6,059 bases of DNA from contig CAITUB010000014.1 of assembly GCA_903895515.1 (NCBI GenBank), positions 1 to 6,059 of the forward strand, read 5' to 3'. The position numbers and the translations under genes were made by a program. The notes under the pieces were generated by a model. It was not told the DNA's origin. It did not search any database and was given only the letters and a program-made list of their open reading frames with translations. Positions 6,022 to 6,059 of the stretch are shown piece by piece. The stretch comes from an uncultured Acidimicrobium sp. (GTDB taxonomy: Bacteria > Actinomycetota > Acidimicrobiia > Acidimicrobiales > Ilumatobacteraceae). The stretch's first letter is position 1. Each line of letters starts with the position of its first letter.

Positions 6022-6059
6022 CCATTCTGAATGATCCAGTAAGTGCAAAGTTGGGCGAC
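6018..6059 (+). CDS. nuoD: 5' end of next operon gene, probably nuoD (partial)
   Basis: An ATG at 6018 overlaps the nuoC TGA by four bases (ATGA) and opens a frame that runs to the window end, encoding MTILNDPVSAKLGD. GGAAGAGG at 6006-6013 lies four bases upstream as a strong ribosome site. The gene following nuoC in standard operons is nuoD, the 49-kDa quinone-site subunit. The name rests on gene order, as these 14 residues precede any conserved part of that family. Confidence 0.75.
   Translation, partial: MTILNDPVSAKLGD

Overview
The window looks like ordinary chromosome from a mid-GC, probably actinobacterial-type bacterium. That lineage is an inference from three things: the NuoB/NuoC sequence style, GTG/TTG starts, and several genes that begin without a Shine-Dalgarno sequence in what looks like leaderless style. 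I found no tRNA, rRNA, CRISPR array, transposase or phage gene. Every gap between genes is under 70 bases, so no long stretch is empty.

Layout, left to right. Bases 1-44 are the last codons of an upstream gene, probably nuoM. They overlap nuoN (41-1534, +), the antiporter-like membrane subunit N of respiratory complex I. Next comes an unrecognised 308-residue gene (1538-2464, +) with one N-terminal membrane segment and an extracytoplasmic-looking body. It is AT-richer than nuoN and uses AGA arginine codons. It meets a minus-strand threonine dehydratase (2465-3688) stop codon to stop codon. A class I glutamine amidotransferase (3710-4402, +) is transcribed away from the dehydratase across a gap of only 21 bases. 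The start of a complex I operon then follows on the plus strand: nuoA (4472-4837), nuoB (4842-5393), nuoC (5368-6021) and the first 14 codons of a gene that is probably nuoD (6018 to the window end).

How the genes work together. NuoA, B, C, D and N are all subunits of the proton-pumping NADH:quinone oxidoreductase. NuoB carries the terminal iron-sulfur cluster N2. NuoC and NuoD form the connecting module with NuoB. NuoA sits in the membrane at the quinone site, and NuoN is one of the proton-translocating antiporter-like subunits. The dehydratase (threonine to 2-oxobutyrate plus ammonia) and the amidotransferase are nitrogen and amino-acid genes lying between the two nuo segments, with no obvious functional tie to them.

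The points most worth checking are these. NuoN, normally the last gene of a nuo operon, lies upstream of nuoA on the same strand, which implies a second nuo cluster or a split one. The 21-base divergent gap holds a symmetric element that reads as a -10 box on both strands. The unknown gene beside nuoN looks compositionally foreign and may be the soluble part of a larger envelope protein. I saw no convincing previously undescribed multi-gene system.
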